DNA from: Amoebophrya sp. A120
Lineage: Eukaryota > Sar > Dinophyceae > Syndiniales > Amoebophryaceae
Direction: 5' to 3'
NCBI GenBank assembly: GCA_905178155.1
Contig: CAJINV010000022.1
Coordinates: forward strand, 193,207 to 257,206
Length of the DNA stretch: 64,000 nt
This document shows, in pieces, positions 1 through 13,270 of this stretch; positions within the stretch are counted from its first letter, which is position 1, and every line of letters starts with the position of its first letter. Below the pieces are notes generated by a model, which saw only the letters and a program-made list of their open reading frames with translations, was not told the origin of the DNA and did not search any database. A program made the translations under genes and the position numbers.

Positions 1-851
1 TGAAATTCTCCTCGTGCGATCCCGATCTGCAACCAGTTGTACCTCGATCCGCAATAAACAAGATCACTAGAATATTAGCAGCTATCGAGACACACATGAG
101 CGATCAGGCCTGAAATTTTGGATTTCAATTTTTTGCTTTTCCCCTTGCTAACAATGATATTTTTGCAGACAAAATGTCTGTGCCCGTGTGTGTGATCAAA
201 AGTCAAAATGAATACCTCGCTAAAAAATCAGATCTGGTATTGGTGCATTCGATCCCGGTTGGTACTTGCTTGTATGCGATGTGAACGCTACTTTTTGTTT
301 TTTTTTCTTCGAAAAACCTTTTCCTTTTTCTAATCATACCGCCAGAGTGCTTCTGATCCTTGGACTGGGATTTGCACAACAACATGTTGGATGAATTACA
401 ATAGACCGTGATTGTGTACGAACTAGTACTAGATGCTACCCGCTTATTTTCTTGTGTAAGTCTAACTCTAGCACCGCCTTGCAGCATTTATTTGTTGTGA
501 TGTCGATGCGTAATTGAACAATTTGTCGTCATACCGTTCTTCCTGAGTCGCAACACCTTGTTTGTGTTTCATGGTTGATAGATAATTATCTTCAGCCGTG
601 CATAGAAGTTTACCCACATAATCCTGATAATTATCTTCAGTCGTCATTGCAGTTTTTGTTAGCAATAAACGGATTTGACAAGAAGAAATCAAAGATGTTG
701 TCTCGGAAAACGAAAAACTCATTTGGCACCGCCTGTGCATGATCTTCTTGGTTTTCCATTTACCAAGATGCAACTACTACATGCCGAAAGAAGGGTGCCT
801 TTAACTTTATTATTCACGACCACCCACCACCACCGCAAAAGAACCAGCACC
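1..851. other. Upstream non-coding stretch
   Basis: I see no supported gene here. Short open frames on both strands lack the Ser/Gln-rich composition of the window's real exons. The stretch is AT-rich and leads into the gene starting at 852. Confidence 0.5.
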
Positions 852-3800
852 ATGAAAATGCTACCCAGCAGGGGGATTCTACTCACACTGTGGACTTTCT
901 TGTCCCCAGGGGACCACCTTAGCGGGTCCGATTTATTTCCGCATAAATTCTTTTGCCACGGCAAAAAAGCTGCCTCCCCGGCGTCTCCCGCGCCGTCCTT
1001 TATCAGCGGACCAGCTTCGACGAGTCCTTATGCCGATGACGGTACCGGGAGCAGTTTCTATAGTCCTGTGCAGGAAGCACTCGACGGAGGACAGCATGAT
1101 TTCGAAGTCCACAGGAGCAGGAGAGCAGGCTCCAGAAGGAGGAGTACCAGTACGAGTAGACAACGCTCCAGTGGCTCTGGTGGACGAGATGATGATATGA
1201 CATCAAGAACGACTTCTAGACGGTCTAGCCGAGGCCGAGCTGCAGGATCAGCAGCTACTCGTGCTTCACGACATCAAACAAGAGGGTCTACTAGTACCTC
1301 ACCCTCATCAGCACGGAGAGAATCATCAAGAAGTAGGTCCTCGCGACCAGTAAGACCATCACCATCCGGAGAAGTAGCAGCAATACAAGCTACACAGACT
1401 CCCACTCCGAAAAACAAAAGGGAAGAGAAGCTGGCTGCTTGGGCGAATCAGCTGCGGCACCGGCAGCTCTTGATCAATTCAGATGCAGAAGAAACCCTTG
1501 CTTCACCCGCCGGCAGCACCTACTGGATCCTGCAGGTCCTTAGTGACGTGGTCAATCTTGCGCTGCTGCTTACTAAATCAAAAACGGAAGCAGGGGCTAC
1601 ACGAACAAATCGCTTAGCCAACGGCACCGGCTTTGCCTTCACCCCGACACTTCGGGCCGCCGTTGAGCGAATTTTGGTTGCTTTTGATAGCCAAGCCGCA
1701 GAAGAGCAGGTGTACTTGAGCCTAGTATCAAACTCAGTATTGACGTCGCTTGGAAGCAAAATCGCAACTTACAGCGCTTGCGAGCTGGTCAAGTGCCCGC
1801 TGGCTGTGCTTGCGAGAAGTGGGGAGACGAATCCTGATCAAGAGCAAGCAGAGGATGCTGCACTTCTGGTGGAGCAGCAACAGCCGGAAGGTGAAGCACA
1901 AGTAGACGATCTTGCAGACCAGAGAACGCTGTACATACCGACACTTCTGCACATAGAACAAACACCACCTCCTGTTGCATCAAGCGGGGCGAACACTGCT
2001 TCTGGTTCTGCTGCAGCAGTAGAGCCCTTGTCTCCTTCCTCGCGCTTACACGCCGTGCTGTCGCCATCCTCTCGTCGGAGGACGACTAGACGTGGTACAG
2101 GTACTCGTTGCAGCAAACAAGAGGAACTTCTCCTGGGGGTATCGCCAGTTTATTCCGCTTCAGAAATGACCAGGCACCGGCCTGATCTGCCAGACCACGA
2201 GATCCCGCCTTCCTTAGACTTCGTCAGCGGTGGCAGCAGCAGCAGAATGACAGAAATATCAAATGTAAAAGTGTCTGGGTCTGGAAGATTGGAAGCCTTG
2301 TCGTGCATAATTTGCATGACCCATGACGCCTGTAATGCATGTCCTACCATCACAAATTTTTAGAACCCCTCCTGAAGCCTATCCCGCATGACAAATGCCC
2401 TTCCTGCGTAGCACAAACTGGGCGCCTCTTGCTGGTCATGCAATACAGATTTTTTTAGAATCCAAAGTTAGCATCACAAGTTGCATTCTTCCAGACCCAG
2501 ACATTTTTACATTTGATAAGAAAGAACGCTGTCCAATTCCACCGGGGGCGCGTCCTCCTCTCTTTCAATCGCTGCAACAACCGCTGGTGCACCATCTTCT
2601 CACCCGCTCCCTGGAACGGCGAGAGTTTCGAGTGCGGGTAGCATTGTTGCGGAAAGTTCTTTTGGCGAAGCTGAGACTGCCAGTGAAGGGCTGGGAAGTG
2701 GTAGCTCTTCCCGGGCGAGATCTGTTTCCGATGGGAATGGTCAGACGTCGGGACGAGGGGCTGCGCGAACACCTGCTGATCCCTCAGCCTTACAAAGGGA
2801 ACAGCCTCGTTCTGCTGATGAAGAGCCAACGATCACCACGTATACAGGTCGTACAGAAGGAGCGCATGAACTACATCAAGATACTGTTCTTGATGGCCAC
2901 CAGCCACTGACAGTGACGCACCAACTTCAGACACCCTTACTACCTCCACTTCCGTCCGCCCACACTAGCCATGCCCAGCAACCACGTCCGCAGCGGCTCG
3001 ATTCCCTAGACAGCGCGGGGCCAGCACTCAGCCCGAGCGCCACTTTCGGTTCCGCCCGAGGAGGGACCACTGCGACGTCTTCAGGCGGAGGAAGCGACGT
3101 TGCGTCCTCACTGCCGTCACCCTTCACAGGGGGCCACTACCACAGGGCCGGAAGCGGGGGACAAGGTTCTTTCGTGTATCCCAGCGAGGCGCAGCAGGAG
3201 CGAGACTTTTGGGAAGAAGACGATTTGTCGCAACCGCGTCTGGAATCTCTGATGCAGGATAGGACCACAGGTGGCTGGAGCCGGGCCTCCGCGACCCGGA
3301 TGCTAGTTGACAACAAAGAGCTTTTAGAACGATACGCCTGCTACACCTGTGCTGTGAAGGAGAATTTTGATGAAAAAGTACTATGTGGTGTGCCGACAGG
3401 TGCAGATGAACAAGCAGGAGACCACCACCACACGCACACTCGCCTTCAAAAAAGAACCGGCGACAAGCACGAATTTTTGATTCGCTTACCGATTCGGGCT
3501 TGCGCCGCCAGATCAAAAGAACAGCCCCAAACGCGTACTCCTGCAGCTGGAACTGGACTTCCTGCTTCATCTACTTCTTCCCCGTACTACCACCAGGGCA
3601 TGTGCAGCTATTTCGACGGAAAATGTAACCATCCCAGCATTGCAGAAGGCCCGGGCTGCCAGGATGACCTGGGGAAGGTCGAGTATACCGCGAAACGAGC
3701 GGAGCTCATGACCAAGATCGCTGATGCGAATTCAAATTCTACTTCTGGACGAAATACGGACTACGTGTTGGAACTGAAAACCAAAGCAGCAGCACCGGCT

Positions 3801-6800
3801 TCTTGTCTGCAAGTGGTGAAAACCCCTGTGGGCAGCGGCGGCGCTCATTTGCAGCAGCAAAAACTCTCCGACGACCAGAAATACCTCGCCACTTTCGCGT
3901 GGCTCGCGGGATACAGCATTTTGGTCACGCACAGCAGCGGCACAGGGGCCGAGGAAGGTCAAATAACTACACAGCCGGGATCAGGATCAACACAAGCTCA
4001 AGCTGCAGAAGAACAAAGGCACGCGATCTCCCACCGCCCTGACAGTCCGGCATTGCTGCAAAACCAGGAAAGAACAGAAGTGGAAGAAGCGCTTCAACAA
4101 AAAGCCAAGTCGCTCAAGAAGGTTATCGACAGCAAATTTAAACACATGAACGAGGAAGATGGAAAGCTTCTGACAGAGCAACAGCAGAGGAGAGCAGGAG
4201 GACAAACACCCACCATTTCCAAAATTGAGGAGCAGTTTGCACAAATGGCAGTATCTTCAAAAGAGCGTGGTCGGGACGGCCCTCTCGTCGAAGTAGAAGA
4301 TGATTTGTCCCAAATCGCTCCAGAAGTGGTTTTCGAAATCAAGGCGATTCTTCTGCGAGAAGTAGGGCACGAGACTCCCATGCCGAACATCACAGTTGTC
4401 GGGGGGCCTGCAGATGTTGCACCAGATCATCCTTCTCCGCAAGTGCTGAGAACTGCAAGTGCAACTGAAACCCAGAAAAATGCCATTCCCTTTTTGGAAC
4501 AAAAGTTTTCTTCTCTGTCGCTCGTCGCGGGTGGGTCGAAGAGGCAAATTGAAAAGCATTTGAACCAAGTTGAAGAGTTTTGGGTGAAACTGCGGGACAA
4601 CTTTGTGTTGAAAGATATAATTCCAACGAGACCCCCTGCGCCGACGTCTTCTCCAGCAGCCGAAGCGACATTTTTCGCCAATGTGAAGAGAACGCGACTT
4701 TTAGCCTTGCTTTCCTTACTCCGGGTATTGCGCTGGACCTGGCCGGAGTGTGGTTCCCCTTCGGTGACAGTCCTGACTGAGACTGCCGGTCCGGAGCAAA
4801 GAGACAGACAAAAACTGGCAAAGGACCTGTATCTGTTTTTTGTCCGAGAACAAGCAGGAGAAGGGTCTTCGCGGTTGTCACGGTTGATGTCCTCTAAAAG
4901 CGGTGCTGGTACGGGTAGTGTTGCAGGAGCAGCAGGCGCCGGCAGCGCCGAGCAAGTAGACCAGCATCCTCAAGTAGACCGCCACCGCACCCTGCTACAG
5001 CAAGCGGAACATCAGCTTCTCTTTCCCCGTTATGGATGTGTCAGGTTTGAAATCGACAAAGTTGAAATAACTTGTAATGCATAAAATCGATACCAGTTGG
5101 AAGCCCAATTTCGAAGCGGTGCATGACAAATTTCGGCACCGTGTAAATCCAGTTTGTCATGCTGTTCAGGGACAGAAGGCGTCTTTTGTCATGCTGCTTT
5201 AGCATCTCTGTCGCAGACCCCAAACAGGCTGACAGTCGGCTTCACCTGCCATCCCTGCAAGAGAGGCACTTTGTGCCTTGCATTTTATGCATGAGAAATT
5301 ATTTCAACTTTGACGATTTCAATCCTGACATATCCATACCCGTGTGCCGAAACTCCTACCGGAAACCAGCAGTATGTTCGAGTTAGAACACGAAACCTCC
5401 TTGCAGATGCGTTGCGTCGTTGCTGGTTTGCGGTACGAGCAAGAAGCTTCCGACCACGAGCGCGGTTTTTCTTCAGAAGATGAACAAAAGCTCGCTGGTT
5501 ACTGGAACCGGGTATCCTGGGTGCTAAACTACTGTATCGAGAACGAAATTCAATATGTGCGATTAGGAGCAAAATGGGCGTCGAGCAAAGATGTTGCTGG
5601 TGCTTCCGGTTCTTCTGCTGCACCCGTGTATACACCAACTACACCGGCTGATGCTCCTGCGTATTCATCAGGTCTTTCTTTTCCTGATAGTAGAAGTAGT
5701 GGTCTCGCGGCAGCCGACAATATCATGCGGGTGGATCAACATCAAGATCAACAGATCCTGCCAAGAAGTCCAAAGTCGCCGAGCCGCTTGCAAGAAGGTG
5801 CCTACACCACGGAAAGGGAGTTCTTTGTCACCCGGAAATTCCGCGTTTTCGCCGATGAGGAGACGACCAACTTACAAGCACGGGCACTTTTCGAACTTTC
5901 CCGCGCGGCGGTCATACGAAACGGCTCAAATAATGGTAAGACAACGCAAAAAGCGGACGATTTGGGGAAGAAGGCAGACACTTTTGTCATCCGGAAATTA
6001 AAACCCAGGACAACCGCCGACGCCATCCGGGAAACGCAGTGGAAAACGCGGCGCATTCCCTTCGGAGGACAGCGCCACCTGTCGCACGGCACCCCTACAA
6101 GATTGTGGCCCGCCGTCAGGGATATTTGTAAACATGCGGATCCGGAAAAAAAACAAGAGTTGAAGCAGTTTTTCCATCCGGAAAGGTCGAGTAGTGTGCA
6201 ACAGAATATCGCTAGTACGGCGAATTTGCTATCGCTAAGCTACGGCTTGGACCTTTTTTTCACCGACGATACGAGTAGCGATTTTCTGAAGGAGTTACAG
6301 CTTCCGGTTTTTTCGTTTTCCCAGGATGGGGAAGACCTGCGAAAGTGGCTGTTTTCCTCCAGCAAGGGATCTAGCGGGGACAAAGGAAAAACTGGCAGTC
6401 GTGGCAGGAGTAACTCCGTCTTGCGCGGCGCACTTCGCAAGAGGAAGCGAGAGGGATTTCAGGGTGGGCCGCGAGATGGCAGCAGACGAGAACGCCAAAG
6501 CGATCCTGCGGGAGCACAACCACGATCCCCTGCTGAGCAGGACACAAGTAGTAAAGATGCTAAAGGAACCTCGCCGGAAGAAGCTGCAGCACTTCAACAT
6601 CCTGACGAAGAAGCCGAGTCTCTCCGGCTGAGAGAAGAGCTCAACGCTGCACTCGTCCGGGCAGTTTCTGCGCTGAGTGCGGAAGTGGACCGGATTAAAA
6701 ACGAGGAAGAGAAAAATGCGAAGAGAAAAGCCCTGCAGAGCTTTTTGCTTCAGGGATTGGAAGACATTTCTCGAACGAGTTGGCGGATGGAAGTCGATGT

Positions 6801-9357
6801 AGCCCCCGCTGAGGACGAGGGATATAATACGACCGCAAGGAGGACTGCATCTGCAATGCCTTCTACTGTAACTACACATGCTGAAGCACAATTACAGCAG
6901 CAGCACCAGCAGCTGGGCATGCAACCGTCCTCCGAGGTTGCTGCTGGTGTTGCAGCAACAAATCAGCAAATGCTGCAGATCCTCGGAGACCACCCAGTAG
7001 CAAGCGCAAGCCAAGAACGGCACCAGCCTTTACTGGAACAACGACAACGAGAAGATGAACGAGAGGAGCGAGGACCAGCTCAGCCAAATGTCACTTGTCC
7101 CCGCCGACTCGCACAGCGAGCCGCAGGAACTGCCCAGCAGTGCGTCGGAACTGCCCGACAGTGCGTCAGAACTGCCCGACAGTGCGTTGGCCGATATTAT
7201 CCCCGCCGACGCTGTCGTCGTCGAAGAACCTCTACTACACCGGACGCGAGACAAGTTCGCCGTTCAAGTACCTGGCCCCCGGTCGCGGGGCCGCGGGCGG
7301 CGCAACATGGTCAAGAATTGGTCAACACAGCCTTATCCCAGCTAGCGGAAGTTGTCACAGAGGCCTCTTCCTACCAGCAAATCGTTGCCAACGGGCTGCA
7401 AATCTACACGCAGCTCGCGGGGTATGATGTGGCTGGACTGGAAAATTGGCAAGAGGGAAGCTGGAAAAGCTGGAAAAACCCCTCCGGTCGTGCACGAAGG
7501 CCACTTGGACCCCGTGCTCGGTCTGCTTCTACTGGACGTGTTCCACCGCGTGGATCTTCCTCACAGCGGGGTTCAAGAAGTCCCGGAAGAGACGAGCTGC
7601 AACCGCGAATAACCCGGCGCACGAGCAGCTCGCACTCTCCATCTGCACTGCGAACTGTCCCAACTACGCCACACACAAAGTCGCCCCTCGGCGTACTTGG
7701 GCAACAATTGGCAGTACAGCACCAGGCCCGGGTCGAGCGCGGAATCAGCACAGCGACTGTAAGCAGTATTGGAGGCGGGGCCCTGACACCTCGTGCTGGA
7801 GGGGAGCAGACCACACCGAGAGTAGTGGAAGAGGGACGTTTTTGTTTTTCGATGCCAGGGCTCCTACACGACCAAGCAGTGGCAACATCCACACAAGAAC
7901 TCGGAACAAGTAGTGAAGATCAAGATCAGCAGCTCCACCAACCTCAGCCCAAAAAAGCGGTGCGTCAGTCGTCGGTCCTCGAACCACTCCCCCTTCCTGT
8001 CCGCAGTAGTTATACGCCGCCGGCGTCAAGAGCAACGTCAGAAGCGGAGTTCCGCACACCTGAACACGGAAACACTCCGCCTCCAGAGCTGCAGGAGGAC
8101 ATCAACGATCATCCTGCTCGCCCTCCATCGTTGCTGAGTCCAAGAACAATTCGCCGAACCCCGTCCGCAGACTCAAGCTCGAGGTTCTCGACAAGTGGAG
8201 GCCTTTCCGGAACAGAACTAGAAACTCCTGCGAGCGTGCGGCGTGAGAGGCTCGATACCGTCGCTCCACTCCGTCAGTTTCCTCCCGCCCACGGCCCTCC
8301 TCCTGTGGACTCATGGGGAAGTAGTAGCTCGGGTAGTAGTTCTGCTGCTGGGTTTATTACCCAGGGGTGCAGAATCGATTTCCTCGACAGCGACACCTTT
8401 TCCCTTGCAGACACCATGATTCCACCCGACCCCGAGTCCCTGTCGCGCAACACGTCACTGGAGGGAGGCGTCCCGTCGCGACTACCTAGTGCAACTTTGT
8501 CAGCGCCGAGAGATTCTCCACAGTCCCTCTGGGGAAGTCCAGGCTTTTCTTTTCCAACTCATAGTGGCGAAACAAGGGCCGACAGCGACTCGCCGACCGC
8601 GAGAACTCCTTCCATACCGGAAGTAGAACCGCGAGCAGGAGCAGGCTCTTCGCTGCGAAAGGCGACGATGTCCTGGTTCGAGAAAAAGCTGCAGGAAGCG
8701 GCTGGCTTAGTCGGCGGAGCTTGGTCGACGTCGAATGCGCCGAGCACCGATGTTGAGGGTATGAATTATGGTACTGGAAGCTGGCGAAGTATGGCTAGTG
8801 CCAGTACGGCGGCTGGCGCTGGCGGCTCCAGCTTCTCCGATGCAGAAGACCATCAACATGGGTGGTCCTTTTCTTCCTCACGTGGGGGACGAGGTCCTGC
8901 GATACTAGCGCCACCATCTCCCACGGATTCGTCCTTTCGAGTCCTGCCAGATTCCAACTCACCGGCAGGTGGAAGCAGCCCGCCCGCGGGCGGGGGATCG
9001 TTTGACCTGTCGTCTGTTGTGCAGCCGCCGGCGAGCAAAAGCAAGGGCAAAACGAAAAGCAGAAATAGAACCAGAAGTGGATCACCCGCCTCGTCTTCTC
9101 CCTCTGCCGCTCATCTCGACAGGCGGTTACTAGGCACCTCCGCTCCGCCCGCACCACCGCAATCTCCGAGACAAGAACCTGCATCTGGAAGTACGGACCC
9201 ATCAAGCCCACATTCCGACTCAGTCCCCGATGCGAGAGCAAGAAGCACTCCGGTGGAAGACGAACATCACAGTGGAGCAGCCTCGTCTGGAGGGGTTACT
9301 TATTATAGGAGAAGAGCCGTCGAGATTTCAATTTCCTACCACGGCAGGAAGTGTTGA
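852..9357 (+). CDS. Giant Ser/Gln-rich protein of unknown function, 3 exons separated by two IEs
   Basis: Model exons are 852-2256, 2524-5030 and 5344-9357, together 2641 codons plus stop with no frame break. I chose the ATG at 852 (context caccatg) because its N terminus MKMLPSRGILLTLWTFL resembles a signal peptide; an in-frame open stretch continues upstream to about 675. Most of the protein is low-complexity Ser, Gln, Pro, Arg and Ala. Exon 2 has a more ordered cysteine-containing part (YACYTCAVKENF, then MCSYFDGKCNHPS). Exon 3 begins with an ordered segment (MFELEHETSLQMRCVVAGLR). I recognise no family. The frames on both sides of each IE agree only if element plus 5 bp is removed. A stretch around 7055-7320 is Arg/Cys-rich in this frame but acidic and Ser-rich in another, so a pair of frame shifts is possible there. 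Confidence 0.6.
2257..2518 (+). mobile_element. Introner IE-B
   Basis: The left arm TATCAAATGTAAAAGTGTCT pairs with a right arm ending ACATTTGATA. The perfect TSD AGAAA flanks it. Element plus TSD is 267 nt, in frame; an in-frame TAA lies at its right end, so it must be removed from the mRNA. Confidence 0.85.
5031..5338 (+). mobile_element. Introner IE-D
   Basis: The ends TATGGATGTGTCAGG and CCTGACATATCCATA are complementary. The perfect TSD is CCCGT. Removal of 313 nt links the frame ending LLFPR to VPKLLPETSS. Confidence 0.85.
7127..7189 (+). repeat. Three tandem 21-bp units in coding sequence
   Basis: Three copies of GAACTGCCCGACAGTGCGTC plus one base, the first with CAGCAG in place of GACAGT. 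In the long frame they read TARQCV-type heptads; in the +1 frame they read SELPDSA-type heptads. Confidence 0.85.
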
Positions 9358-10739
9358 TTTTCACCAACGGAGATCTGGATCACCCACAACCTAGACGGAG
9401 GACTAAGACTAATATGTCGTGTGTGATGGTAGTACATGAAAAATGCGTCGTGTGTACATGATTGATGTGAAGATATTAGATGCAGTTGTTGTAGTGAGCA
9501 CGTGCGACAAGTTCAAGTGACCTGATTTTCTGTAGAATAGTGAATGACAAGGAGTTGTATTCATGATGACGAGCAGGCTTCACTGTAACTGTAACTGTTT
9601 GAAAATTTGTGATGTTGATGAGAGACACACACGTGCACGTCGAAAAGACCACTACACAACGACCAAGACACAACATACGAGGTGTGCACAGTAAAACTGA
9701 ACAGACGACAGCACTTTATTTATAGATACAAAGTTCTACAAGCAAGAGCAACACGAAAGGCCATGCATAAAAACGACACTCTAGCTGTACAATGATTTCA
9801 ATGAATTCAAGCACGTGGCTGCGGCTCACCCTCGAGTCACTTTTCACTAGCGGATAAGATTATATATTATTTTGTCTATTGGAAAGTGCACCGGAGCGTC
9901 AAAAACATGTTGGCTTTCGAATGGTTTTAGACAGTAGCATAAGATGTTGGATGTCGAGAAGAATCAAAGGAACCAAAAATCGAGTGCGTGTGCGATTCGG
10001 CATCGGAAAAATGTCGGCATCGACAAGATTTATAAGATTTGACTGGTTTGGGCACAGGCTGCAACTTCATCTCCGTTGCCGCATACTGTTCTTTGCGAGC
10101 CAACGCTTTTGGTCGTGTTCCCTCCGTTGCGAAACGATCGACGATACGACGGTGGATGGCGTCGTAGATCCGCTTTTACTCTGGTGTTTCACCCTTGTTC
10201 TGGGCTGACATTGAGGAACAAACTCAAACGCTATTCGGAAGATTCGAGTTCTGCAGTCAAGATCCCGCCCTAGTGGTAGAACACATCCCTGATGCCGGAT
10301 CTGAGACCACACAGCAAGCGTGCCGAAGATCATTCTAACGACGAAGCGCCACCAAGGCGAGATCCAGACTGACAAGTACAACTAGAAATAAACTGTTACC
10401 GCGTAAACGACTAATGCAGAGAACACGCAACAAAACAAACCTCCATTAGGATCATTTTCAACGTAAGTTGTACATCAAAACCACCTTCAGGCGGCATACA
10501 TTATTTGATGAAGAAACTATATGTCGATGGATTTAATAGGTCGTGAGCGTTCGCGTGTCTTTTTTGAATTTACACAACACTCAATATTGTGCCGCTTTTG
10601 ATGCCTGTAAAAACGAAAATAAAATCCTACCTACTTGTTTGCTTTCTGCGAAACCATTTATTTTTTTGAGAACAAACGCTAACGCACGCCGGCGCTTCCA
10701 TTGTCTATATATCAATCAGTACCTCTCAACGTCCGGAGA
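9358..10739. other. Intergenic, no gene seen
   Basis: This holds the likely 3' end of the preceding gene and the 5' region of the next. The small open frames on both strands lack supporting composition. There is no IE and no RNA gene that I recognise. Confidence 0.5.
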
Positions 10740-12312
10740 ATGAAAATGCCGTCGGCTATCACGACCACTAGATCAGCAGTGACTGATCGAGACGACACGC
10801 AGCAACGTTGCACCGCCGTCTTGAACAAAGCGCGAAAACGACATCAAAACTACGCAAAAATGCGACAGAGCAATCGCCGGCCAGCGTCTCTTCCTCTTGT
10901 TATGGCCGCAGCAGGAGCACTGTCGTCCCTACCTGTTTTGATGTTCCCAAGCGCAAGCGCAATATCGCTACGACCGCTGAAGCCGGTGCTTCAGCAACAG
11001 CTTCAGACTGACAAGATCAAGAGTGCTACAAACACGATCCCTGCTGTTGATGCTGTTGAAAATGACGAGTCGCACTTGTTTGAGGATTGCCTGGACGAAG
11101 ATGTTGATGCCAGAGCAGCATGCGCTAGTACTCCTGCTCGAGAGAAAAACAACGACCTTGATGTGAGCAGCCCCTCCAGCCCGGTCTCCAGTCAACAGTC
11201 GGACGAAATGCCGACAGACACCGAAGACCAGCAAAACGACGGTCATGCTATGAACGACTACCTCCTTCGTCGAAGAGATTCCAAGACCTCCATCGGAGGT
11301 AGCTCAACAGCCACTACTGGGACGACGCTTGGCGGCGGTGTTTTCAGCATGTTGAAACGTGTTGTTGCGCAAGACATCAACACGGATGCCACGACGAGAA
11401 CGAGATCGTTTGGCGGAACGAAAGGCAGTGATGCGATGTCTGATTCTACTTCCGAAGACGAGGGCATTAACCAATCGTCTCCGTCGTTCAGCAACAGCAC
11501 GCACGAAGGAGAGGGTGGTGCACGTCTTCAAGACTTCGCTGGCGAGGACTCCGAGGACGAGGAGGACCTCTTCTTCGACGGTGCATATATCAAACAACTT
11601 GAAGAACAGAAGCAAGAGCAGCTCCGACGCGACCGGGAAGTAGATCCAGACCAGCTGGAATCCTTCGATGGGTTGTTTTTGCAACAGCATGAAAAACAAG
11701 TACGGGAACAACGAGTAGAGAGGTTGCAACAGTGGTTGGAGGATTGCAGAACACGAGTTGGTGTGGCCGGAGCAAGAGACAGGGACGAAGAGGGTAGTAG
11801 CACCAATAGCACATCCACGAGAAGCAGCACCTCACCCTCCGCCGAGGACCCGCGGCACGTTGACGATGGCTGCTCCAGCAGCGCTTTTCAAAATGGTTTG
11901 TCCAAAAAAGATCACTCTTTTCTCGAGTGGTACTTCCACCACGGCGGGAGTTATCACAGGAAAAAGTGCTAACGTTTACGGAATTTGATATGCGGCAATG
12001 CATCACAATCACAAAACGTGCCCAAATTTGTCATGCATAGCATGCATACTAGGCTGAATTTGTGAAGCATGGATGCATTCTGTGAAAACCGTAAACGTTA
12101 AAACTTTTCTTTGTGATAGAAGTGACAGCGAAATGATGCAAACCATCTTTGAACAGCAAAGAGAAACGGCCCGCGAAGACTGGCAAAGATCATTGGCGAG
12201 GAAGCAACTTTTGAACAGGAAACGGCTTGTGAAGTGGTGCGCGGGGCTCGGCGTGTTGGCGGCTTCGTGCGGTGCGATACAGAGCGTCGTAGGTGGGTGT
12301 TCTCCGCAATAG
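10740..12312 (+). CDS. Ser/acidic-rich protein with C-terminal hydrophobic segment, 2 exons
   Basis: Exons 10740-11951 and 12124-12312 give 466 aa. The ATG at 10740 begins MKMPSAITTT. After a basic stretch there is a hydrophobic run (LPLVMAAAGALSSLPVLMF) near residues 55-75 that could be a membrane or targeting segment. The middle is acidic and Ser-rich with Glu/Gln/Arg coiled-coil-like runs. Exon 2, reached only by skipping the IE-H element, has a basic helix and then a hydrophobic tail (WCAGLGVLAASCGAI), possibly a tail anchor. Without splicing the frame would stop inside the IE at 11972. I recognise no family. Confidence 0.55.
11952..12118 (+). mobile_element. Introner IE-H
   Basis: The left arm TATCACAGGAAAAAGTGC pairs with a right arm ending TTTTCTTTGTGATA; inner arms carry AACGTTTACGG. 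TSD GGAGT/GAAGT has one mismatch. Removal of 172 nt shifts the frame correctly into exon 2. Confidence 0.8.
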
Positions 12313-13270
12313 GAGCGGTTGCGGGGAATGGAGCATCTCCCTGTCTAATATTACGATGAAATAAATCTCTACTAACTGTATACAAATATTTTTTCTGGAT
12401 TTGTTTCGACACATGATGTTCCACCCGCTTGCAATATGTTCAACGAGAATTATATATCCCTTGTGGTCATATTGTCTTTTCGTGTGACTGGTGCGGGACA
12501 AAGGAATACAACCAATATTGCAAATCTTAATCTCCGAGTTGTATTGTCCGTGCAAAAAGAATACAGCCTGATGAAGTTTCTTTGCGAATGCAATTTTTCC
12601 ATGATTTCCATGAATATTGCGTCGTTTCGCGGCCACGAGACCAGCAGGCAACATTGCATTTGGTGTTTTCTAACTTGTTCTCGATATCGACAATTTTCAT
12701 GATTTTTTTTTTGACAACTTTCGAGCTTTTATTTTGCTGATTTTTTTGGAGACGATAGACAACACCTAAATGCCCACCTAGTAGCTTTATTAGCCCAGCA
12801 AAGGAGCAAAGAACATCTGTGATCCCGATCAAACGGCAGCCTTTTCCTTTTGTTGTTTGAACACAGCGACTTCGATATGTTGTATGATTATCGAATAGAA
12901 GCCGCGGCCAGCACAGTTGTACACAGCCTCAGCCTATTTTTCACTTTCGCACTCCACATGATGAAGTAAAATCTTTGTAAAATGTCCGTGTTTCGCATTC
13001 GCTCGTAAGAAGCTAACATACGCCAGTAGAACGATGTAGAATTACACACCACAAAGGAAAACTAAAAAACACACGAGAACTTCGCAAACAGCCACTGTCA
13101 CTGATCTTCAAAATGTAGAATCAACAGGGGCATCAGGCTTTTTACAAGCAGCGCCGCACAATATACTGATTTCGTTAACGAAAAAATAGCGTCTAAGAAA
13201 ACGACCTTTGGCTCGTCCATACATTCCGCTTGTGAAGACCGCAGTGCGCAGGCATTGTTCTCGTTTCCGC
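12313..13270. other. Intergenic, no gene seen
   Basis: AT-rich sequence between two co-oriented genes. I see no convincing exon, RNA gene or IE. Confidence 0.5.

Noticed and set aside
9879-10208. 109-aa open frame in the intergenic region
   Set aside because: No start context, domain or composition like the confirmed exons; likely chance.
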